Shown one piece after another: positions 1-5,951 of a stretch of 19,596 nt of DNA. The notes under the pieces were generated by a model, which made no database searches, was not told the DNA's origin, and saw only the letters and a program-made list of their open reading frames with translations. The stretch comes from CBDVBL01 sp965555375 (lineage in GTDB: Bacteria > Zixibacteria > MSB-5A5 > UBA10806). Made by a program: the position numbers and the translations under genes. How positions within the stretch are numbered: the stretch's first letter is position 1; each line of letters starts with the position of its first letter. The stretch lies in NCBI GenBank assembly GCA_965555375.1, contig CBEWDL010000047.1:1-19596 (forward strand), given 5' to 3'.

Positions 1-87
1 CATTCCTGCGAAAGTCTGTAGGCCGGGAGCCTCATACGAGCCGTAGGCCCTCGCTTTCAGTGCGGTCGGGTGGCCTCACCCGACCGA
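1..87. repeat. 87-bp direct repeat, copy 1
   Basis: This block is repeated at 205-291 with a single mismatch (T at 56, A at 260). It contains a perfect hairpin: the 10-nt arm CGGTCGGGTG at 63-72, loop GCCT, and arm CACCCGACCG at 77-86. It begins at the first base of the window, so its true left end may lie outside. The form (short, palindrome-bearing, non-coding, dispersed) suggests an intergenic repeat family, REP/MITE-like; no coding capacity is visible. Confidence 0.9.
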
Positions 88-125
88 CTCAGTAGATCGG
101 CAGCCCGCGCTCCCGTCGCATATCT

Positions 126-190
126 GTAGGGGCGTACTGCTGTACGCCCTCATGGCAACCACAAACGGGCGAATATCAATTCGCCCCTAC
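126..190. repeat. Nested palindromic element between the direct repeats
   Basis: Outer 9-nt arms GTAGGGGCG (126-134) and CGCCCCTAC (182-190) are perfect complements. Inside them are two perfect 8-bp hairpins: GGGCGTAC/GTACGCCC (130-137 and 142-149, loop TGCT) and GGGCGAAT/ATTCGCCC (167-174 and 179-186, loop ATCA). The outer arms overlap the inner ones, so alternative folds compete. Elements ending in GTAGGGGCG-type sequence are, from memory, common dispersed intergenic repeats in several bacterial phyla. No gene is visible in it. Confidence 0.8.
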
Positions 191-204
191 GAATTCATAA
201 TTGT

Positions 205-291
205 CATTCCTGCGAAAGTCTGTAGGCCGGGAGCCTCATACGAGCCGTAGGCCCTCGCTATCAGTGCGGTCGGGTGGCCTCACCCGACCGA
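205..291. repeat. 87-bp direct repeat, copy 2
   Basis: This is the second copy of the block at 1-87, offset by 204 bp, with 86 of 87 bases identical. The internal 10-bp hairpin (arms 267-276 and 281-290, loop GCCT) is unchanged. The sequences diverge immediately after base 87/291, which places a sharp right-hand edge on the unit. Confidence 0.9.
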
Positions 292-301
292 ATACGTTGC
301 C

Positions 302-327
302 GGTGTCGGGTCAGGCGACCCGACACC
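302..327. repeat. Perfect 11-bp hairpin related to the direct-repeat hairpin, inverted
   Basis: Arms GGTGTCGGGTC (302-312) and GACCCGACACC (317-327) pair perfectly around the loop AGGC. Read on the minus strand the loop is GCCT and the core resembles the hairpin in the 87-bp repeats, so this looks like a third, inverted and diverged member of the same family. Confidence 0.75.
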
Positions 328-528
328 ACGCCGATCCCCCAAATACATCTTGACACCCATTCTATAATCGCCTAAATTGCCCATGACCCCGCCGAAGGCG
401 GAGCTTCCCTCCCCCCGGGAATGAGAGAAATGAGGTTATGAGTGTGTTTTTGGTGATAGCGGATCATAGGGTTGCCACTTAGAAGCTAATCAGACGGAAA
501 CTATTGTGCCTTTTTTGAGTGAATAAAC
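328..528. other. Non-coding stretch left of the cassette
   Basis: No open reading frame with gene-like features is seen in this 200-bp stretch. A small hairpin CCGCC-GAA-GGCGG occupies 389-401. No convincing sigma70 promoter for the gene at 529 could be placed. Composition becomes AT-richer after about 430. Confidence 0.6.
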
Positions 529-1182
529 ATGAAAGATCAGGATTTCAATTTGGAGAGCATGGGTTTAGAAAAGGGAAAATTAGCATGTGATATTCTCCAT
601 AGTTTTCACACTCAGTTTGCAGAAAATCAGAGAACTCGAGAACAGGGCTTTTTGAAGATATTGGGATTTCTTGGTGTAGTCATTTTCGGGTATGCATATG
701 TTTACGATAGATTATGGCAGCATGTCATTGAGTTTTCTTTTGTAACCATTGCAAGCGAATTGATACTGATGTTCGGGGCGTTAATAATAACTACTATTGC
801 TTACAATTTTAGGAGAGATCAATATATCAATGCGAGGATTAGAAGAAGTTGTGGGATTCTCGGAGTCAACAGAATATTTCCTGAAGCTTTTGATCCCTCC
901 GTATCGTTGTTAAGTAGATGGAGAGTAATCAATTGGATGCCCAATTTTCTTGGTGTTTTCTTTTGGGTATTCCCGATTTTTCAGATTTTACTTTATATTT
1001 CTTTTGCGATAAAGTTAAAGGTTCACTATACGGTATCTCATGCTAATGCGTATGTAACCTCAGGATTTATTGTTTTTATTATTTCGATTTCAACAACTAT
1101 AGGGTTTACTATATACTATTTCATTAAATTGCGAACAAAGTTGGGGATAACGAAAAATAACAAGACGAAGGATGCGGTTTAA
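529..1182 (+). CDS. Four-TM membrane protein, first gene of AT-rich cassette
   Basis: The 217-residue product is not recognised as a named family. It has a polar, probably helical N-terminus (about 1-40), then hydrophobic segments at about 41-59, 71-92, 138-161 and 176-199, arranged as two TM hairpins with a basic stretch (about 94-107) after the first. It ends in a Lys-rich tail. No signal peptide or catalytic motif is seen. A modest ribosome site (GAGTGA, 517-522) sits 6 nt before the ATG at 529. The gene is strongly AT-rich: 16 G+C in the 60 bases at 961-1020. The next gene begins 19 bp downstream, so the two are probably co-transcribed. Given the nearby nucleotide cyclase, it could be a membrane effector or sensor, but that is inference from position only. 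It could also be an unrelated orphan membrane protein. Confidence 0.75.
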   Translation: MKDQDFNLESMGLEKGKLACDILHSFHTQFAENQRTREQGFLKILGFLGVVIFGYAYVYDRLWQHVIEFSFVTIASELILMFGALIITTIAYNFRRDQYINARIRRSCGILGVNRIFPEAFDPSVSLLSRWRVINWMPNFLGVFFWVFPIFQILLYISFAIKLKVHYTVSHANAYVTSGFIVFIISISTTIGFTIYYFIKLRTKLGITKNNKTKDAV

Positions 1183-1201
1183 TGCCCTAGAGGTAACGAC
1201 A

Positions 1202-1588
1202 ATGAATGATAAGAATTCAGAAAACAGCAAATATAGGCTCCCCGAGAATATTCCACAACAAGGAACAATCGGAGATGCTACCCTTTATGACGTTACGAAC
1301 GCAGTAATGGTTTTGATAAAGCAGTTTAACAATGGCCAAATCAAAAAACAGGAATTGGAAAATCAAATTGAGATGAAAATTCTTGATGAAGAAAGCAAGC
1401 GGTTAAAAAGAAATAGCACATGGTTTTTCGTCTTATCTGGAATGATTTTGTTAATTTCAGCAGTACTTCTTTTCACGGGACGTGAGCAGGTGGGGTTTGA
1501 TCTGATAAAGCTTGCTGTAGGATTCGGAGGTGCGATAATGGGGGGCATCGGCTGGGCTACTTATAAACGAGCAAAAGAAGAGGAATAA
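1202..1588 (+). CDS. Small two-TM membrane protein
   Basis: This is a 128-residue hypothetical protein. Residues 1-72 are polar with a charged helical part (about 46-70, rich in Glu and Lys, possible coiled coil). Two hydrophobic segments follow at about 74-92 and 99-119, with a Gly-rich second segment, and a short charged tail. The reading frame opens at 1172, inside the previous gene, but the ATG at 1202 is chosen because GAGGT (1190-1194) lies 7 nt before it. The cytosol-facing helix plus C-terminal TM hairpin is a layout seen in membrane-acting partners of toxin or signalling systems, though no family is recognised. Its closeness to the four-TM gene suggests both products act in the same membrane complex (inference). 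Confidence 0.75.
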   Translation: MNDKNSENSKYRLPENIPQQGTIGDATLYDVTNAVMVLIKQFNNGQIKKQELENQIEMKILDEESKRLKRNSTWFFVLSGMILLISAVLLFTGREQVGFDLIKLAVGFGGAIMGGIGWATYKRAKEEE

Positions 1589-1651
1589 TTCTAACTCCGG
1601 CGCGGCGCGGAACTTAACCAGGCGGAGAGAAAATAGCGAAAAATAGCCACG

Positions 1652-1681
1652 GTCAGGACGGCATTTCATTTCCATCCTGAC
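1652..1681. repeat. Inverted repeat between cassette halves
   Basis: GTCAGGA (1652-1658) pairs perfectly with TCCTGAC (1675-1681); two more pairs form after one mismatch. No T-run follows, so it is not a classical intrinsic terminator. The same arms recur in the hairpin at 3139-3162, suggesting a dispersed repeat rather than a gene-specific signal. It lies in the 157-bp gap that splits the cassette into two gene pairs. Confidence 0.5.
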
Positions 1682-1733
1682 GCATGAAGAAACGGATTAG
1701 AGCAATTAAAGGTCGCAGCTAATTGGAACTAAT

Positions 1734-1742
1734 AAGGAGAGG
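1734..1742 (+). promoter_or_regulatory. Strong ribosome binding site for the gene at 1746
   Basis: AAGGAGAGG is a near-consensus Shine-Dalgarno sequence ending 3 nt before the ATG at 1746 (7 nt from the AAGGAG core at 1734-1739 to the ATG). It fixes that start and shows the downstream gene pair has its own efficient initiation site. Confidence 0.75.
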
Positions 1743-1745
1743 AAA

Positions 1746-2237
1746 ATGGGAGAAATATATAAAATTAAGGTAACGATGGGCCGAATTACCTTTGAAATCG
1801 AAAGTCACGACAAGAATTGGGTAGAATCTAAGGAAAAAGCATTAATGGGTAACATCTTTGACGATCCGGCTTCCCTAAGAAGGCTGGCTGATTTCGGAGA
1901 GGAGAAAAGAGAGACCATAGCGTTAGAACCAACCGACATGAGCCTTACCATCAATGAGTATTATCAAAAGTACGTGAAACCACGCAACTTTTCTCGGCCT
2001 ACGATTGCGCTGTTCTTGGTATATTACTTGGAAAAACTAAGAAAAGAAGAGGCCGTTAAGACAAATGACGTGAAAATGGCATTTCAAGAGATACAATTTC
2101 CTAAATACGACAAAATAAATTTGACTGATATACTTAATTCCTTAAAGGCAAAGGGATATCTCAATAAGCCTGCAGGGAAATGGAAACTAACAATAACAGG
2201 TGTTGATTATGTATTAGATAAAATGACCAAAGAATAG
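1746..2237 (+). CDS. Winged-helix-like protein paired with nucleotide cyclase
   Basis: The 163-residue product has no recognised family. Residues 3-20 read as two short beta strands followed by a helix (about 22-34), then a linker. From about 84 to 160 the pattern is three helices followed by Gly-Tyr-Leu and a hydrophobic strand ending in LTITGVDYV, the helix-turn-helix plus wing arrangement of winged-helix domains. It could bind DNA, or the fold could serve as a protein-protein adaptor. Only 2 bp separate its stop from the cyclase start, so the two are almost certainly translated together and probably act together: as repressor of the cassette, as a sensor that activates the cyclase, or as the receptor of its product. 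The sequence does not decide between these. Confidence 0.7.
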   Translation: MGEIYKIKVTMGRITFEIESHDKNWVESKEKALMGNIFDDPASLRRLADFGEEKRETIALEPTDMSLTINEYYQKYVKPRNFSRPTIALFLVYYLEKLRKEEAVKTNDVKMAFQEIQFPKYDKINLTDILNSLKAKGYLNKPAGKWKLTITGVDYVLDKMTKE

Positions 2238-2239
2238 AG

Positions 2240-2866
2240 ATGTCTCGACAAACGAAGATAAATAAGCTCACAGAGCTTTATGATGAATTTGCAGGAGACT
2301 CCCGATATAACTATATACTATTCGCAGATCTCTGCGGTTCTACTGAGTATAAGCAATGGATTATAAACCAGGGAATCTCAAACCATTTTTGGATGATCAG
2401 GCAACTAATATTCCTTAGTAGTGCTGCCAGTCATATAGAAAATAACGGAGGCACCGTTATAAAGACTATTGGCGACGAGATTATGGCTACTTTTGATTTC
2501 TCGGAATCCGCAGAGCAGATTCTCTATTGGTGTGTGGATATGATTCTGAGTTTCTCAAGATCCCAGACCTATACGGGAAAGGATAGAATAAGGGTAAAGA
2601 TTTCATTGGATTTTGGGGAAGTAATGAATGGTTCAATTTCTGGAACAAAGTTTGATCCAATTGGCCTATCTGTCGATAGATGTGCTAGGCTAAATAAGAT
2701 CGCAGATGAAAATAAGATATTATTTTCTTCAGATTTTAATAAAAAGCTCAAAGTGGCTGAAAAGACAAATGTCCATTCTGCTATCTCTAGCGTGGATACT
2801 CTCCAAGATACCTTCAAGGGAATAGGATTTTCCAAGTACTATCTTGTCAACATTAATCTATCGTAG
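2240..2866 (+). CDS. Stand-alone class III nucleotide cyclase (Pycsar-like candidate)
   Basis: The 208-residue product is essentially one class III adenylate/guanylate cyclase catalytic domain with no sensor or membrane segment. Metal-binding aspartates are D30 (in FADLCGST) and D79 (in KTIGDE). K75 and D139 occupy the positions that in adenylate cyclases read the base. The transition-state Asn is replaced by Asp (VDRCARL, D146), while the Arg (R150) is kept. Such cyclases cyclise NTPs to cNMPs. A lone catalytic domain of about 200 residues encoded beside small membrane proteins is the layout of the pyrimidine cyclases (PycC) of Pycsar anti-phage systems, and from memory a VDRCAR-type motif occurs in that branch. 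The base used cannot be told from sequence alone. Class assignment is firm; the defence role is inference. Confidence 0.85.
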   Translation: MSRQTKINKLTELYDEFAGDSRYNYILFADLCGSTEYKQWIINQGISNHFWMIRQLIFLSSAASHIENNGGTVIKTIGDEIMATFDFSESAEQILYWCVDMILSFSRSQTYTGKDRIRVKISLDFGEVMNGSISGTKFDPIGLSVDRCARLNKIADENKILFSSDFNKKLKVAEKTNVHSAISSVDTLQDTFKGIGFSKYYLVNINLS

Positions 2867-3056
2867 ACTAGTCAATGATGCGGGCATTCCTGCTTGGCAG
2901 TTCATCAATTAATCTGTGCCGCATTTCAAGCGCCATGCCTCAGCCCCCCCATGTCCCATTCTGGGCAACCCACCCATTGCAGACTGCAACAAATATAGCT
3001 GCAATCCGTTTCACCCGTAAGCCGCATATTCATTTAAGACGATAAGATAAGAGTAT

Positions 3057-3080
3057 GGCGCAGAATAGGTTCTCTGCGCC
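3057..3080. repeat. Perfect 8-bp hairpin
   Basis: GGCGCAGA (3057-3064) pairs perfectly with TCTGCGCC (3073-3080) around an 8-nt loop. No T-run follows, so an intrinsic terminator is not supported; it may belong to the intergenic repeat cluster here. Confidence 0.6.
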
Positions 3081-3138
3081 TGCGGATTTACTATAGTAAC
3101 CGGCTTTCTCAAAGCGGTAATGAAGCGTGTCTCTTGCG

Positions 3139-3179
3139 CTGTCAGGAACCCTTTCCTGACAGTCCCGCTTACCGCGGGA
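3139..3179. repeat. Tandem perfect hairpins
   Basis: CTGTCAGGAA (3139-3148) pairs perfectly with TTCCTGACAG (3153-3162), loop CCCT. It is immediately followed by TCCCGC (3163-3168) pairing with GCGGGA (3174-3179), loop TTACC. The first arms share GTCAGGA/TCCTGAC with the inverted repeat at 1652-1681. With a 10-bp stem and 4-nt loop it has the same geometry as the hairpins at the left edge of the window, although the sequence differs. Confidence 0.7.
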
Positions 3180-3229
3180 TCGGGAAGGTGTGACGGCGCA
3201 TTGATTCTTATGACCGCTGCGGAACAGGT

Positions 3230-4876
3230 ATGAGAATAGCATCCAAAATATTCAAGATCCTGAGCAAATACGGCTGGGGCACGACCCTGGTACTGCTGGC
3301 CGCCTTCGCCGTCGGCTTCACCTGGTCCTCGTCGGATAACCTCTACAGCAACATCCGCCTTTTCGACAGAATTGCCCTTTTAGTCAGCCAGAACTACGTC
3401 ATGGAACTCGATGAGACCAAGATGATCCGGGCCGGCATCGACGGCATGCTCTCGAAGCTGGATAAATATACGAAATACTTGGAGGGCGATGATTATCTGC
3501 ATCTGAAGCAGGAGACCGATGGCAGATTCGAGGGCATCGGCGTATACCTGGAGTTCCATCATGACACCCTTACTGTAACCTCCATCCAGGAAGGCACACC
3601 CGGTTATCGAGTCGGGATAAAACCGGGGGATAGGATTATCGGCATCGATTCGGTCGAGACCGCCGGATTAAGCATAGCGGAGATCAGATCGCTGATGCGC
3701 GGCCCGGTCGGCAGCCGGGTCGTTCTCCGCATCCATCGCCCCGGGGACGGCCAGTACGATATGGTTACCGAACGCGACGAGGTCGAGGTGGAGGCCATTC
3801 CATATTATGCCATGCTATCCGAGAACGTGGGCTATGCCCGGCTTTTGCGTTTCTCCGAGGGCTGCTACAAAGAGCTAAAGGCGGTCATCGCCGATTTGAA
3901 AAAACAGGGGATGGAATCGTTCATATTCGATCTAAGGGATAACCCGGGCGGCCTGCTGGGAGAGGCCATCGACGTGTCCGGCGCTTTTTTGCCTGTCAAT
4001 TCGATAATCGTCGAAGCGCGCGGTCGCCAGGAATCATTGAAAGGTTTATACGTCTCGCAAAACCCGCCTATATTTTTCAAAGGCGGATTGGTGATTCTGG
4101 TGGATAGCCAGACCGCCAGCGCCGCCGAGATCGTTGCCGGCGCCGTTCAGGATCACGACCGCGGCGTGGTTGTCGGGACCGAGACCTACGGGAAAGGCCT
4201 GGTTCAGCAAATCCTTAAGCTCTCCGAACAGTCGGCACTGAAAATTACGGCCTCGAAGTATTACCTGCCAGCGGGTAGATGCCTGCAGAAACCGGACTGG
4301 TCCACTTTCGAGCTGGCCAGAGAAAAGGTCGAACGGCCAACCGACCGGATGTTCGTGACAGAGTCGGGCCGCCCCGTCTTCGGCGGCGGAGGCATCATCC
4401 CCGACGTTTATCTCGATGAGAAGATCGAATCGGATTTCGTCGAGGCCTTAAAGCGCGAATCATGTTTCTTCGATTTCGCCACCGCCTATATCAAGGATCA
4501 CGAGATAGATCCGGAACTAAATATCGATGAGAGCATTATGTTCGATTTCAAAGAGTTCGTGGAAAAATCAAACTTTCAGTTCGAGGAAAAAGATCGAATT
4601 GCCTTTAACGATTTCAAGAACAGCTTCAGCTCTCTGGATGACGAAACTCAGGAAGCTATGGAAATCCTCGATCAGAAACTTCTATCTAAAGAGCAGTGGC
4701 TTTTCGATTCAAACCATCTCGAGATCGCCGAGAATCTGGAAGAATCGATCCTGCTTCAGGCCTTCGGCGAGAAGAATATCTACGATATCTGGATTTCTAA
4801 TCAGCCCCAGATTTCCGAGGCTGTCGATATTCTCTCCGATTCGCAAAAATACAACTCCATCCTCGCCCAGCGCTGA
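3230..4876 (+). CDS. S41 C-terminal processing peptidase (CtpA/Prc-like)
   Basis: This is a 548-residue serine protease that would cleave periplasmic or envelope proteins near their C-termini. A hydrophobic stretch at about 18-33 after a basic N-terminus is a signal peptide or membrane anchor. A PDZ domain lies at about 95-175 (GIGVYLEF, then GIKPGDRI). The catalytic core follows: Ser297 in DSQTASAAEI and Lys322 with Gln326 in YGKGLVQQ, spaced 25 and 4 residues apart exactly as in plant and bacterial CtpA enzymes. Residues after about 410 form an acidic helical tail of about 135 residues ending near KYNSIL, a tail type I associate with Bacteroidota and other FCB-group members. The ATG at 3230 has only a weak ribosome site. 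It is followed by the transporter gene after 40 bp. GC content is near 53 percent in places (32 of 60 at 3901-3960), unlike the cassette upstream. Confidence 0.93.
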   Translation: MRIASKIFKILSKYGWGTTLVLLAAFAVGFTWSSSDNLYSNIRLFDRIALLVSQNYVMELDETKMIRAGIDGMLSKLDKYTKYLEGDDYLHLKQETDGRFEGIGVYLEFHHDTLTVTSIQEGTPGYRVGIKPGDRIIGIDSVETAGLSIAEIRSLMRGPVGSRVVLRIHRPGDGQYDMVTERDEVEVEAIPYYAMLSENVGYARLLRFSEGCYKELKAVIADLKKQGMESFIFDLRDNPGGLLGEAIDVSGAFLPVNSIIVEARGRQESLKGLYVSQNPPIFFKGGLVILVDSQTASAAEIVAGAVQDHDRGVVVGTETYGKGLVQQILKLSEQSALKITASKYYLPAGRCLQKPDWSTFELAREKVERPTDRMFVTESGRPVFGGGGIIPDVYLDEKIESDFVEALKRESCFFDFATAYIKDHEIDPELNIDESIMFDFKEFVEKSNFQFEEKDRIAFNDFKNSFSSLDDETQEAMEILDQKLLSKEQWLFDSNHLEIAENLEESILLQAFGEKNIYDIWISNQPQISEAVDILSDSQKYNSILAQR

Positions 4877-4916
4877 TCCTTGCCTTTTAGCCGCCCTCAT
4901 CCTAAATTAACCCCCG

Positions 4917-5666
4917 ATGCAATTGGTTTACTTGATTGCGACCGGCTTTTGCGCCGGAATTGTCGGTTCGCTTCTGGGTCTTGGCGGAGGGATAATTCTC
5001 GTTCCGGCGCTGACTTTGATATTCGGCCTGCCGATGACGGAGGCGGTCGGGACATCGTTGATGGGCGTGGTGGCCGTCTCCACAGCCGCCGCCATCGATT
5101 TTCTGAAATCCGGAAGAGCCGATCTCGAACTGGGTCTGACCCTTGAGACTCTGACCGCCCTGGGCGCGCTGAGCGGAGGCTTATTAGCCGTTGTAGTCCC
5201 AATCCGGTCGCTTTATATCCTGTTCGGCATCGTCCTTTTCTATGCGGCGTTCAATATGATTCGTCCGCGAAAAATGCTCTCCGAAGGTGAGAGTAGTATT
5301 TATCCCAGAAACAAAGGAATCGGCCTGGGGCTGTCGTTTGGAGCGGGCAATATCTCGGCTTTGCTCGGTGTCGGCGGCGGCGTCATGAAAGTGCCGCTTC
5401 TTAATCTTATCATGGGCGTCCCGCTGAAGATCGCCACCGCAACCTCGAGCTACATGATAGGGATAACCGCCGCCACCGCCGCAATCATCTACCTGGTCAG
5501 GGGAGATGTCGATCTCTATAAGGCTGCAGCCATCATCATGGGCATATTCTTTGGCAGCCGCCTGGGCGCATCGTTTTCATACAGAATCGACGCTTTCGCC
5601 TTGCGATTGCTCTTTGTGGCGGTTTTGCTCTTCACCGCGTATAAAATGATCATAAGGGGCTTCTAA
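4917..5666 (+). CDS. TauE/SafE-family membrane transporter
   Basis: This 249-residue polytopic protein has the internal duplication typical of the TauE/SafE (DUF81) family. The signature GxxGSLLGLGGGxxLVP at about 14-30 recurs as GNISALLGVGGGVMKVP at about 144-160, each near the start of a four-helix half. Members export sulfite, sulfonates or other small organic anions; the substrate here cannot be read from sequence. Length is normal for the family. No obvious ribosome site precedes the ATG at 4917. The next gene, a DUF1634-like small membrane protein, starts directly after the stop, a known pairing for this transporter family. Confidence 0.9.
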   Translation: MQLVYLIATGFCAGIVGSLLGLGGGIILVPALTLIFGLPMTEAVGTSLMGVVAVSTAAAIDFLKSGRADLELGLTLETLTALGALSGGLLAVVVPIRSLYILFGIVLFYAAFNMIRPRKMLSEGESSIYPRNKGIGLGLSFGAGNISALLGVGGGVMKVPLLNLIMGVPLKIATATSSYMIGITAATAAIIYLVRGDVDLYKAAAIIMGIFFGSRLGASFSYRIDAFALRLLFVAVLLFTAYKMIIRGF

Positions 5667-5951
5667 TTGGTAAATAAGATCGACGAAATTAATAAAATGA
5701 CCGCACGGTCGTTAAAGATTTTCGAATATGCCGCTGTATCTTTGCTATCGATCACCGTTATCACGCATCTGGCAAAACTTTCAATCTCAAAGACGATAGC
5801 AATTGTCGGCATCGCCTTGATGGCTATCGCTCCGCTTGCGGGGGTAATTACCACCGGTATAATTTCGGCCAGATCCGGTAGGCGCAAGCTGTTTTACATA
5901 TCGATCATTATCGTTGCCATTTATATCGTGGCATTCCTGGTGGCAAGATGA
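5667..5951 (+). CDS. Small three-TM protein, DUF1634-like
   Basis: The 94-residue product has three hydrophobic segments at about 18-37, 43-64 and 75-93, with an Arg-rich loop (SGRRK) before the last. Layout and position directly after a TauE/SafE gene match DUF1634, which is usually slightly longer. The TTG at 5667 is chosen as start because AGGGG (5655-5659) lies 7 nt before it; the alternative ATG at 5697 has no ribosome site and would cut the N-terminal helix. Its stop overlaps the next start as ATGA (5948-5951). It probably assists or forms part of the neighbouring transporter; the DUF1634 assignment is from pattern, not a search. Confidence 0.7.
   Translation: MVNKIDEINKMTARSLKIFEYAAVSLLSITVITHLAKLSISKTIAIVGIALMAIAPLAGVITTGIISARSGRRKLFYISIIIVAIYIVAFLVAR

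Larger units (their letters stand above)
2867..3229. other. Non-coding spacer with stacked hairpins right of cassette
   Basis: No credible gene is seen in these 363 bp. The stretch contains an inverted repeat ATTGCAG/CTGCAAT (2976-2982 and 2999-3005) and three strong perfect hairpins between 3057 and 3179, described separately. The 9-nt string CATTCCTGC at 2885-2893 also begins the 87-bp repeats at 1 and 205. None of the hairpins is followed by a T-run. Promoter elements for the protease gene at 3230 could not be placed with confidence. Confidence 0.6.

Noticed and set aside
1..330. CRISPR array
   Set aside because: There are only two long copies, the spacing unit is 204 bp, the intervening sequence is itself palindromic, and no cas gene is seen.
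350..368. TTGACA followed by TATAAT as a promoter for the cassette
   Set aside because: The two perfect boxes are only 7 bp apart, far from the 16-18 bp needed; they cannot act together as a sigma70 promoter.
1172..1201. Upstream ATG start for the two-TM protein
   Set aside because: It lies inside the previous gene without a ribosome site, whereas GAGGT stands 7 nt before the ATG at 1202.
529..2866. Canonical Pycsar system
   Set aside because: The cyclase fits, but no cyclic-nucleotide-binding domain or TIR domain is visible in the partners, so only a Pycsar-like candidate is claimed.
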